DNA from: Candidatus Thorarchaeota archaeon
Lineage (GTDB): Archaea > Asgardarchaeota > Thorarchaeia > Thorarchaeales > Thorarchaeaceae
DNA: 5,282 nt
Direction: 5' to 3'
Assembly: GCA_018238825.1 (NCBI GenBank)
Contig: JABCSP010000180.1
Location: 1 to 5,282, forward strand
The first letter of the stretch is position 1. Each line of letters starts with the position of its first letter. The translations under genes and the position numbers were made by a program. The notes under the pieces were generated by a model. That model ran no database searches, was not told the DNA's origin, and saw nothing but the letters and a program-made list of their open reading frames with translations. Shown here piece after piece: positions 1 to 5,282 of the stretch.

Positions 1-877
1 TACGAACCATCTTCGCACCTAGACGTCTTGCCAGTTTGAGGATACGAACGGTCGAACGAGCTTGCATCGCTTCATTGAACATTACTATTGGTAATATAAA
101 AGCCATAACAAAAAATGGTAGACCAATGGTCCATAGAAGAGCAAGAGTAGTTTGGTAGATTAGTTCAGTTTGTGTAAATTGAACACCAGACATAACTGGA
201 AGGATTATCGGGTTGTAGAATTGACTAACAAACATAGTTATTGGGAATGCAAGTAGGGCATATCCACCTAGCATATTTGCAATCCATCTTCCTACGCCTT
301 GTGTATCTGGGCAATGTCTCATTTCTAAATTGTCAGTTTTAAGATGGGTTACAACTCCTGCATCATTTAGAACCCAAGTCGGCATGAATAGCAAAAGGGC
401 TATTGGAACAAAGAGAAGTGCCCCCATGAGAGAAAGACTTGCATTGAATAGGGGTGCTATCTCTGGGGTTGGAGTGTATCCAATAGGGAATAGAAAATCT
501 TGAATAACATCACTGAACATTTGGGCTGATGCTACACTGAAGAAAGCAGGAGCTGCAGCTCGACGTATTATTTGACTACCACCAAACTCACGACCAATAT
601 CCATGATATTCATTTCATATCGAGCAGTTTTTACAACCTTGGTAATCAATAGAATAACAACAGCAATAGGTACGGCGAATAACAGATACTCGATAACGAG
701 AATGGGAATGGCAATAGCCATAATTGTTGCAATATCAGTTCCAAGTGTTGTACTCATAGTTTCTGGGAACAAGTGTGTTGATGGAACATTGGTTGTTACT
801 GTAGTAATTAGCTGAATAGCAACCAGTGTTCCAGCTATAAACATGAAAAATGGTAATAGAAATCTTGCCTTACCCAT
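1..877 (-). CDS. Multi-spanning membrane protein of unknown function (3' end beyond window)
   Basis: This open frame of 292 codons starts at the ATG at 877 and is still open at the left edge, so the C-terminus is missing. I do not recognise a named family. It is strongly hydrophobic, with likely membrane segments near residues 5-27, 49-80, 146-170, 198-222 and 243-268, and possibly a further one near 110-133. Between them lie short basic, probably cytoplasmic loops, such as residues 83-108 (with RR at 105-106) and the basic stretch 273-292. A conserved-looking element is PTWVLNDAG (166-174), followed by the polar stretch up to GVGRWIANMLGGYA (194-207). I have a faint impression that similar W-L-x-DAG elements occur in uncharacterised archaeal membrane proteins, but could not confirm this. 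The start is supported by a Shine-Dalgarno-like GAGGT on the minus strand about 7 bases upstream. The gene follows the site-2 protease after 87 bases. No transporter ATP-binding or substrate-binding motif is visible, so transport is only one of several possibilities. Confidence 0.8.
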   Translation of the reverse strand, partial: MGKARFLLPFFMFIAGTLVAIQLITTVTTNVPSTHLFPETMSTTLGTDIATIMAIAIPILVIEYLLFAVPIAVVILLITKVVKTARYEMNIMDIGREFGGSQIIRRAAAPAFFSVASAQMFSDVIQDFLFPIGYTPTPEIAPLFNASLSLMGALLFVPIALLLFMPTWVLNDAGVVTHLKTDNLEMRHCPDTQGVGRWIANMLGGYALLAFPITMFVSQFYNPIILPVMSGVQFTQTELIYQTTLALLWTIGLPFFVMAFILPIVMFNEAMQARSTVRILKLARRLGAKMVR

Positions 878-883
878 TCTGAT

Positions 884-888
884 GACCT
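884..888 (-). promoter_or_regulatory. Ribosome binding site of the membrane protein gene
   Basis: The minus strand reads GAGGT, about 7 bases ahead of the ATG at 877. It fits the archaeal anti-Shine-Dalgarno target GGAGGTGAT. It is the clearest ribosome binding site in the window and fixes this start. Confidence 0.6.
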
Positions 889-948
889 CGATACAACGAT
901 GAAGAGGGTTTGTTAAGGTTTCCGAGAATTCTGTCAGTGTTTAACCGA

Positions 949-957
949 TTTAATATT
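949..957 (-). promoter_or_regulatory. Possible TATA box for the membrane protein gene
   Basis: The minus strand reads ATATTAAAT in the 87-base gap after the protease stop. A start of transcription about 25 bases downstream would give a leader of roughly 45-50 bases containing the GAGGT site. It is an AT-rich match by eye only. Readthrough from the protease gene is equally possible. Confidence 0.3.
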
Positions 958-964
958 CATCTGA

Positions 965-2188
965 TTAAAACAGACTAAACATCTGCCAAAGCGGCGGAAT
1001 ACATAGTACGAGTATCACCATGCATATCAAGAACAGCGCAATTCTACTATTTGAAACCTTGACTGTATCATTGAGAGGTCCTGGATGGTTTCCACCTGAG
1101 GATAGTACAAGGATTAGGATTGCCATCATGTAGTAACCTATCAGAAGCATGACCAGAATTCCAGCCCATCCGATTTGCTTGTGCCTCTTCGGACTGACGA
1201 TTGCCCTGAGTGCGTGACCACCATCAAGCTGTGCGATTGGAAATAGGTTGAGAGCAGTAACTAGCATACCCACCCAAGCTGCAAAAGCTACCGGATGGAG
1301 ATAGATTGTTCCTCCAGCAGGTATGAAATCAACGAACAGGTATTCCATCAAAATGAACAGAATTGGAACTGCTAGTGAACCAGATTGTTTTGGATAGGCA
1401 TTCTCGATTGCAATCAGTTGCTCTCCGGTAACCGGGACAGACATAAAAAATCCAACTACAAGTACAACAAGTGTAACAACAAATCCTGCGATGGGTCCGG
1501 AGAGACCCATGTCGAGCAAATCTTTTCGGTATGAAGGGGGGCTCTTCTGTACGATGAAAGCACCAAAGGTACCGCCAATCTGAGGTAGACCAGGAAGGAA
1601 GTAAGGTAGTGATGCCTCAATTCCCAACCGTTGACTCATTTTGTAATGGCCCATTTCATGGGTGAATATAATTCCCATGAGAGAAATCACGAAGATAATA
1701 GTTGTAAATGCAATATCCCATACTGTCCAACCACCGGGATAGAATAAATCAAGAAATATTGGACTAGTTGCCTGAAGGAATCCACCTAGCGAAATGCTAG
1801 CAAGTGTAGCAATGAAGAGAGCATAGTTGATCTTATTGTTACTTGGCTTGGACTTTTGTTTGGGAATAAAACGAATTAGATATTCGCCTTCTCTCTCGTT
1901 TCGCCATTTCACGAAAGGCCAGACTTTCAATGATGCCGTACTCTTAGTAATTTCCTGGAAGACGATTTCCTGTTCTTCATTACTTGGGATGAAACCTTCT
2001 GCCCATTGTACAACAAATGTAGGCATTCCATATTCAAGAAGACTCATCTTGATATCGAATTTCCCTGCTAGAATCTCGCTCAATTCAGCAAAGGTCGGAT
2101 ATGTAATGACGCTGGTTGGTTCGTCTTCAAAAGCCAATATTGTCTGGTCTCCAAATACGCCTAGGTACGGAATTTTCCTTTGAAGCAT
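965..2188 (-). CDS. Site-2 protease family (M50) zinc metalloprotease, EGY-like
   Basis: This is a 407-residue intramembrane metalloprotease. The family cleaves transmembrane segments of membrane-bound substrates, in many organisms to release regulators. The zinc site is complete: HEMGH at 177-181 (ligands H177 and H181, catalytic E178) and NLFPIAQLDGGH at 314-325, with D322 as third ligand. Between them, LPYFLPGLPQIGGTFGA (194-210) and LSGPIAGF (229-236) are signatures shared by archaeal long site-2 proteases and plant EGY proteins. Residues 1 to about 118 form a soluble, presumably cytoplasmic N-terminal domain. Membrane segments are likely near 121-141, 157-176, 228-250, 270-290, 300-317, 340-362 and 381-401. 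There is no PDZ or CBS domain. The start has no strong ribosome binding site; it is the first in-frame ATG and leaves the N-terminal domain full length. It lies 52 bases after the flavoprotein gene. The substrate is unknown; the adjacent membrane protein is a candidate partner by position only. Confidence 0.95.
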   Translation of the reverse strand: MLQRKIPYLGVFGDQTILAFEDEPTSVITYPTFAELSEILAGKFDIKMSLLEYGMPTFVVQWAEGFIPSNEEQEIVFQEITKSTASLKVWPFVKWRNEREGEYLIRFIPKQKSKPSNNKINYALFIATLASISLGGFLQATSPIFLDLFYPGGWTVWDIAFTTIIFVISLMGIIFTHEMGHYKMSQRLGIEASLPYFLPGLPQIGGTFGAFIVQKSPPSYRKDLLDMGLSGPIAGFVVTLVVLVVGFFMSVPVTGEQLIAIENAYPKQSGSLAVPILFILMEYLFVDFIPAGGTIYLHPVAFAAWVGMLVTALNLFPIAQLDGGHALRAIVSPKRHKQIGWAGILVMLLIGYYMMAILILVLSSGGNHPGPLNDTVKVSNSRIALFLICMVILVLCIPPLWQMFSLF

Positions 2189-2228
2189 TAAAAGGATATC
2201 CGCTCAGGCATAGTTGTTACTGGGTGTT

Positions 2229-2236
2229 GTTTAAAA
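2229..2236 (-). promoter_or_regulatory. Possible TATA box for the site-2 protease gene
   Basis: The minus strand reads TTTTAAAC within the 52-base gap, 41 bases ahead of the protease ATG. It resembles an archaeal TATA box and would give a leader of about 18 bases. This is a visual match only. Confidence 0.35.
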
Positions 2237-2240
2237 CGCA

Positions 2241-4178
2241 CTATAGTTCAAAATTATTTGCAAACTCAAATGCACCATGAACAGTGTCCAGTAGATCCAT
2301 TGCGCTCTTGACAGAACCAGCTTTCTCAAATTTCAATCCTTTTTTCTCTAGCTGCTTAATTAGACGATCTCTTGGTTGTGGCCGAGTCGCAAGTATGATT
2401 GTCTTTGCTTTGAAATGGTGATATTTTTCATCCTGAAGAACAGTGACTCTCTTGCTATCAATCTGAGTGACCTCTGCATTCAGGTGACTAGGAATATTCT
2501 TCTCTTTCAGAGCCTTTAGGATTACCCAACGTGATGTTCGGCCAAGATCAACTCCAAGAGCTTCATCAGCCTCAATTATCTGAACAGAATCAGCTTTCGA
2601 AGAAAGATACAGTGCAGCATAGCAACCCAATGCCCCACCGCCTAGCACGATAACATCACCCAATTCATCAGGATTAAGGGCGATTGCATCATAAGCACTG
2701 GTTACATGGGACAACTCTACCCCTTCAATCGAGGGTGCACCTGCTACAGTACCTGTGGCACAAATTGTGCAATCAAACCCCTCAGCTGAAATCGTACTGG
2801 ATTTTGCAAGAGTATTGAGTCTGATATCGACATTGAGTTTTTTGAGTTCACGAATCATGTAACTCACGTATGCTGCAAACTCACCTCGACCTGGAATCTT
2901 TGCGGCCAGATTGAGGAGACCACCCAATCGTTTCTGCTCTTCGAACAAGGTAACACGGAATCCTCTCATAGCTAAGACCCAAGAAACCTCCATCCCAGCA
3001 GGTCCACCTCCAACTACTGCAATCTTACCAAAACTTGGAGTACCCAACAATTTTGTTCCTTCATAACCAGCAAGAGGATTGATTGCACATGTCACTGGTT
3101 CAATCATGAATACGCGGTCTAGACAGCCCTGATTGCAAGCAATACACGGTCGGGTTAGAGATTGCGTCCCATCTCGAGCTTTTTGAGGTAGTCTTGGGTC
3201 GGCAATGAATCCCCTTGACATTCCGATGAGTTGTGCTTTTCCTCTCTTCAAAATATGCTCAGCTACTGATACACTGTTTATCCTATTACTTGCAACCACT
3301 GGAACATCTACAACTTCAGCAATTCCTTCAGCTAGATATGCATAGTGACCGCGTGGAACATCCATCGTAATCTGAGGAACACGCGTTTCATGCCAACCAC
3401 CAGTAACATCAAAACAATCCACTCCGGCTTCCACAAGTCGTGGAGCAAGTTTCTGATTATCTTCCAAGGTCAGCCCATCAGGAACAAAGTCCTCACCACT
3501 CATTCGATACATAATTGGAAATTCATTACCTACAGCTTTCTTAACAGTTTCAACAATCTCAAGAGGGAACCTTGATCGGGATTCGAGGTCTCCACCATAT
3601 TCATCAGTCCGCTGATTGGTTGCTTTAGCGAGAAACTGATTGATGATATAGCCTGCAGAGCCAATTATCTCTACTGAATCAAAACCTGCTTTCTTTGCGC
3701 GTTTAGCTGCGGCTCCAAAATTTGAAATGGTTTCTTGAATCTCATCCAATGTAAGCTCACGTGAGGTCTCTCTTGTAAGTCTACATTTTACTGCTGATGC
3801 TGAAACTGCTTGTTGACCAAGGATTATTGAGTGGGCATATCGTCCAGCATGGTATAGCTGTGCTGCTACTGGAACCTTGAAAGAGTGAATCAAGTCGGTA
3901 AGTTGTCTTAGACCCTTGATGTGTTCATCTCGAGAAATACCAATCATTGTAGGACCGCCCATTCCTAGATGCTCGGTGTAACATCCTCCAACAATAATCA
4001 GTCCAGGCCGGTATCTTGCTCGTTCCTTATAGAATGAAAGGAGTTTATCCGTTACAATCCCATCTTCGCCACAGTACCCCAGATGAGTTGCAAGAAAGAT
4101 TAGACGGTTTTCTAAATCCATATTGCCTATTGAGATTGGTTCCCACAGAATTGGTTTGGGGGATATATTCTGAGCCAT
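2241..4178 (-). CDS. Old Yellow Enzyme/2,4-dienoyl-CoA reductase-type FMN, 4Fe-4S, FAD oxidoreductase
   Basis: This 645-residue protein has the full architecture of E. coli FadH-type 2,4-dienoyl-CoA reductases, enoate reductases and trimethylamine dehydrogenase. In this family NAD(P)H electrons pass through FAD and a 4Fe-4S cluster to FMN, which reduces a conjugated C=C bond or handles another substrate. Residues 10 to about 340 form the FMN TIM barrel, with QLYHAGRYA (107-115), GYIINQFL (176-183, Y177 aligning with the catalytic Tyr of FadH), TNQRTDEYGGD (187-197) and GWHE (261-264, H263 aligning with the catalytic His). The cluster motif is C345-x2-C348-x3-C352-x11-C364. An FAD-binding GGGPAG lies at 390-395 and a second dinucleotide motif, GGGALG, at 513-518. 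The length is close to FadH (about 670). The early segment FLATHLGY (28-35) replaces the more usual M-x-P-M-x-T stretch. The substrate cannot be read from sequence: dienoyl-CoA or enoate reduction is the best guess. The start at 4178 follows an in-frame stop and has a TATA-like box at leaderless distance. Confidence 0.93.
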   Translation of the reverse strand: MAQNISPKPILWEPISIGNMDLENRLIFLATHLGYCGEDGIVTDKLLSFYKERARYRPGLIIVGGCYTEHLGMGGPTMIGISRDEHIKGLRQLTDLIHSFKVPVAAQLYHAGRYAHSIILGQQAVSASAVKCRLTRETSRELTLDEIQETISNFGAAAKRAKKAGFDSVEIIGSAGYIINQFLAKATNQRTDEYGGDLESRSRFPLEIVETVKKAVGNEFPIMYRMSGEDFVPDGLTLEDNQKLAPRLVEAGVDCFDVTGGWHETRVPQITMDVPRGHYAYLAEGIAEVVDVPVVASNRINSVSVAEHILKRGKAQLIGMSRGFIADPRLPQKARDGTQSLTRPCIACNQGCLDRVFMIEPVTCAINPLAGYEGTKLLGTPSFGKIAVVGGGPAGMEVSWVLAMRGFRVTLFEEQKRLGGLLNLAAKIPGRGEFAAYVSYMIRELKKLNVDIRLNTLAKSSTISAEGFDCTICATGTVAGAPSIEGVELSHVTSAYDAIALNPDELGDVIVLGGGALGCYAALYLSSKADSVQIIEADEALGVDLGRTSRWVILKALKEKNIPSHLNAEVTQIDSKRVTVLQDEKYHHFKAKTIILATRPQPRDRLIKQLEKKGLKFEKAGSVKSAMDLLDTVHGAFEFANNFEL

Positions 4179-4201
4179 ACCAACACATCATAATTTCTTG
4201 T

Positions 4202-4209
4202 AGATATAG
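4202..4209 (-). promoter_or_regulatory. Possible TATA box for the flavoprotein gene, leaderless spacing
   Basis: The minus strand reads CTATATCT, centred about 27 bases ahead of the ATG at 4178. Archaeal TATA boxes are centred about 26 bases before the transcription start, so transcription would begin at or within a base or two of the start codon. The lack of a good Shine-Dalgarno sequence there (only TTGGT) is consistent with a leaderless message. Confidence 0.4.
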
Positions 4210-4224
4210 TTGTCCACTCAAGAA

Positions 4225-4872
4225 TCATGTTGCGAGAGTTCTGAGAATTCCATCTAATGCACCATCAGGGCCCTTGAAGATTCTAACTCGAAATTCAACT
4301 CCTAACCTGTCAGCAATGCCTTTGCAGGCGTTCATATCCACTCCTGGAATATCGACAGCTGAGAACTCAACTCGCATTAGCGGTTTGCATCTTTCAGCAA
4401 ACTCCAGTATCGAGTCATATGACATTCTACCAAAACTTGGTTGACATAACCGTAAGTAAGTATCAGGATCGGGAGCATTGAGTGAAATCTGAATTCTATC
4501 AAGACCAGCTTCAGCTAGCTCAGCTGGGATATCTCTCTCAGGATGAATAAGAAGTGCCAGTCCATTAGTATTCATTCTAACGGCAACATCGCTTATGCTT
4601 TTGATATTTCTAATTGCCGCTAATGTTCCTTCAATATTTATTGTGGGTTCACCAAAACCAACAATGGCAACATCATCGAACTCATCAGTCCACGTCTTTT
4701 CAATTTCATTAACAAGATCCTCAGGAGTTGGGTCCGCTGCTAGCTCAAGATTGAATCCATATACTCCATCTGAAAATTGACGAACACAAAAAAGACAATT
4801 ATTTGTACATCGAGCAGTCGGATTAATGTAGAAGCTTGTCCCTCTCCAGTAGGTAAGATTGGACTCTGACAT
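4225..4872 (-). CDS. Radical SAM protein, TatD family-associated type
   Basis: This is a compact radical SAM protein of 215 residues. The SAM-binding 4Fe-4S motif is C22-x3-C26-x2-C29 (CTNNCLFC), followed by GFGEPT (72-77, the GGEP-like SAM-binding motif), RMNTNG (99-104) and IQISLNAPD (128-136). The pattern and short length resemble the TatD-linked radical SAM family, whose genes are often next to or fused with TatD nucleases; its reaction is not known. No TatD gene is in this window. The ATG at 4872 is preferred. A TTG one codon upstream is also in frame, but choosing it would leave the GAAGG directly against the start codon. With the ATG, GAAGG lies only 3 bases ahead, which is short but workable. 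There is no extra cysteine-rich C-terminal domain, so it is not a SPASM-type protein. The flavoprotein gene follows after 46 bases. Radical SAM assignment is certain; the subfamily is likely. Confidence 0.92.
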   Translation of the reverse strand: MSESNLTYWRGTSFYINPTARCTNNCLFCVRQFSDGVYGFNLELAADPTPEDLVNEIEKTWTDEFDDVAIVGFGEPTINIEGTLAAIRNIKSISDVAVRMNTNGLALLIHPERDIPAELAEAGLDRIQISLNAPDPDTYLRLCQPSFGRMSYDSILEFAERCKPLMRVEFSAVDIPGVDMNACKGIADRLGVEFRVRIFKGPDGALDGILRTLAT

Positions 4873-4904
4873 CAACCTTCAAACGGTAAATCGTCGTTCA
4901 TGCC

Positions 4905-4912
4905 ATTTAATA
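4905..4912 (-). promoter_or_regulatory. Possible TATA box for the radical SAM gene
   Basis: The minus strand reads TATTAAAT, ending 33 bases ahead of the ATG at 4872. A transcription start about 25 bases from the box centre falls near 4883 and gives a leader of about 10 bases that includes the GAAGG site. This is a visual match only. Confidence 0.35.
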
Positions 4913-4928
4913 CTGTCGAAAAGGGCGA

Positions 4929-4945
4929 AAGATATCTTAGAAGAT
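4929..4945. promoter_or_regulatory. Overlapping palindromes in the divergent promoter region (candidate operator)
   Basis: AAGATATCTT (4929-4938) is a perfect 10-base palindrome. It overlaps a second inverted repeat, ATCTT-AG-AAGAT (4934-4945). Together they give three AAGAT half-sites in alternating orientation (+, -, +) between two divergent genes, upstream of both predicted promoters. This is the arrangement expected for a site bound by a dimeric regulator, but no regulator is encoded in the window and short AT-rich palindromes arise by chance. Confidence 0.3.
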
Positions 4946-4972
4946 CAGAACAAAATGCACACTTAGCTATAG

Positions 4973-4993
4973 TTAATATAATAGATGTATATC
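4973..4993 (+). promoter_or_regulatory. Possible TATA elements for the dehydratase gene
   Basis: Two TATA-like stretches, TTAATATA (4973-4980) and TGTATATC (4986-4993), lie just ahead of the GTG at 5011. Spacing of about 26 bases from their centres would place transcription near 5003 or 5015, bracketing the start codon. With no Shine-Dalgarno sequence visible, a leaderless or nearly leaderless message is likely. Confidence 0.4.
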
Positions 4994-5010
4994 ATAAACT
5001 GTGAACAAAA

Positions 5011-5282
5011 GTGGCAGAAAAGACAAGAAAAGAACTCGCTTCCCAAACCTGTATCCCTTGTAGAGGAGGAATCCCCCCATTAGATGAGATGAAGGTGAAA
5101 CTCATGCTCGACGTTATTCCGGGGTGGAAGAAGATAGATGGTTCAGTGGATAAGATAGCTAAAACCTACAAGTTCAAGGATTTCAAGGAATCCATGGAGT
5201 TCGTAAATAAAGTCGCAGAAATTGCTGAACAAGAAAATCATCATCCAGATATTCTCATCCACTGGAATGAAGTGACTCTCAC
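5011..5282 (+). CDS. Pterin-4a-carbinolamine dehydratase-like protein (3' end beyond window)
   Basis: The first 90 codons of a small protein of the PCD/PhhB family (COG2154) are present. In organisms with aromatic amino acid hydroxylases the enzyme dehydrates 4a-hydroxytetrahydrobiopterin to recycle the pterin cofactor. Visible signatures are the N-terminal C14-x2-C17 followed by GGIPPL (19-24), GW (38-39), YKFKDFKESMEFV (53-65), and the active-site block ENHHPD (75-80) with His77 and His78. The frame then reads HWNEVTL (84-90), where the family continues into a T-x-H-type motif just past the edge. The family is about 100-115 residues, so only the last 15-25 are missing. An in-frame stop lies nine bases upstream of the GTG at 5011 and there is no start codon between them, so GTG is the most upstream start; a later ATG would cut off the conserved Cys region. 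In archaea, which usually lack phenylalanine hydroxylase, the role is unclear; a link to molybdopterin metabolism has been proposed for some members. Confidence 0.92.
   Translation, partial: MAEKTRKELASQTCIPCRGGIPPLDEMKVKLMLDVIPGWKKIDGSVDKIAKTYKFKDFKESMEFVNKVAEIAEQENHHPDILIHWNEVTL

Noticed and set aside
603..815. Plus-strand open frame of 70 codons
   Set aside because: It lies opposite the membrane protein gene; its hydrophobic composition mirrors the other strand, and no ribosome binding site or family match is seen.
878..964. Intrinsic terminator after the protease gene
   Set aside because: No stable hairpin followed by a T-run was found on the minus strand; only scattered AT-rich sequence is present.
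1827..2183. Plus-strand open frame of 118 codons opposite the protease N-terminal domain
   Set aside because: The minus-strand protease is certain here, and the plus-strand product shows no domain or convincing start.
3345..3575. Plus-strand open frame of 76 codons within the flavoprotein
   Set aside because: It is a shadow of the conserved barrel region on the minus strand.
4016..4444. Plus-strand open frame of 142 codons spanning the flavoprotein/radical SAM junction
   Set aside because: It crosses two well-supported minus-strand genes and the promoter gap between them; the product has no recognisable features.
4595..4780. Plus-strand open frame of 61 codons inside the radical SAM gene
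   Set aside because: It is opposite the conserved GFGEPT and NTNG region of a certain gene and has no support of its own.
5050..5061. Cys-x2-Cys at the N-terminus of the dehydratase-like protein as a zinc-binding site
   Set aside because: This pair is a usual feature at the N-terminus of many family members, and no second pair of ligands is visible, so a separate metal site is not supported.

Overview
The window looks like a chromosomal segment from an archaeon. The evidence is a long EGY-like M50 site-2 protease of the kind common in archaea, TATA-like boxes ahead of the genes, at least two genes with no usable Shine-Dalgarno sequence, and moderate GC (about 40% by eye). An Asgard (for example Thorarchaeia-like) or euryarchaeal origin is possible, but the lineage cannot be fixed without database searches.

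Layout: four genes lie on the minus strand and one on the plus strand. Reading the minus strand from right to left, they are a small radical SAM protein of the TatD-associated type (4225-4872), a 645-residue Old Yellow Enzyme/2,4-dienoyl-CoA reductase-type iron-sulfur flavoprotein (2241-4178), a multi-spanning zinc site-2 protease (965-2188), and a multi-spanning membrane protein of unknown function that runs off the left edge (1-877). Gaps are 46, 52 and 87 bases. At the right edge a pterin-4a-carbinolamine dehydratase-like gene starts on the plus strand (5011 onward, cut by the edge). The 138-base region between it and the radical SAM gene is a divergent promoter region carrying overlapping palindromes.

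How the genes work together: I see no compelling single pathway. The radical SAM protein and the reductase are both iron-sulfur, redox-type enzymes of anaerobic character. The protease and the membrane protein are both membrane-embedded. Each gene has an AT-rich, TATA-like element at a plausible promoter distance, so they may be a row of separately promoted genes and not one operon. No RNA gene, mobile element, CRISPR array or long repeat was seen, and no stretch over 300 bases lacks a gene.
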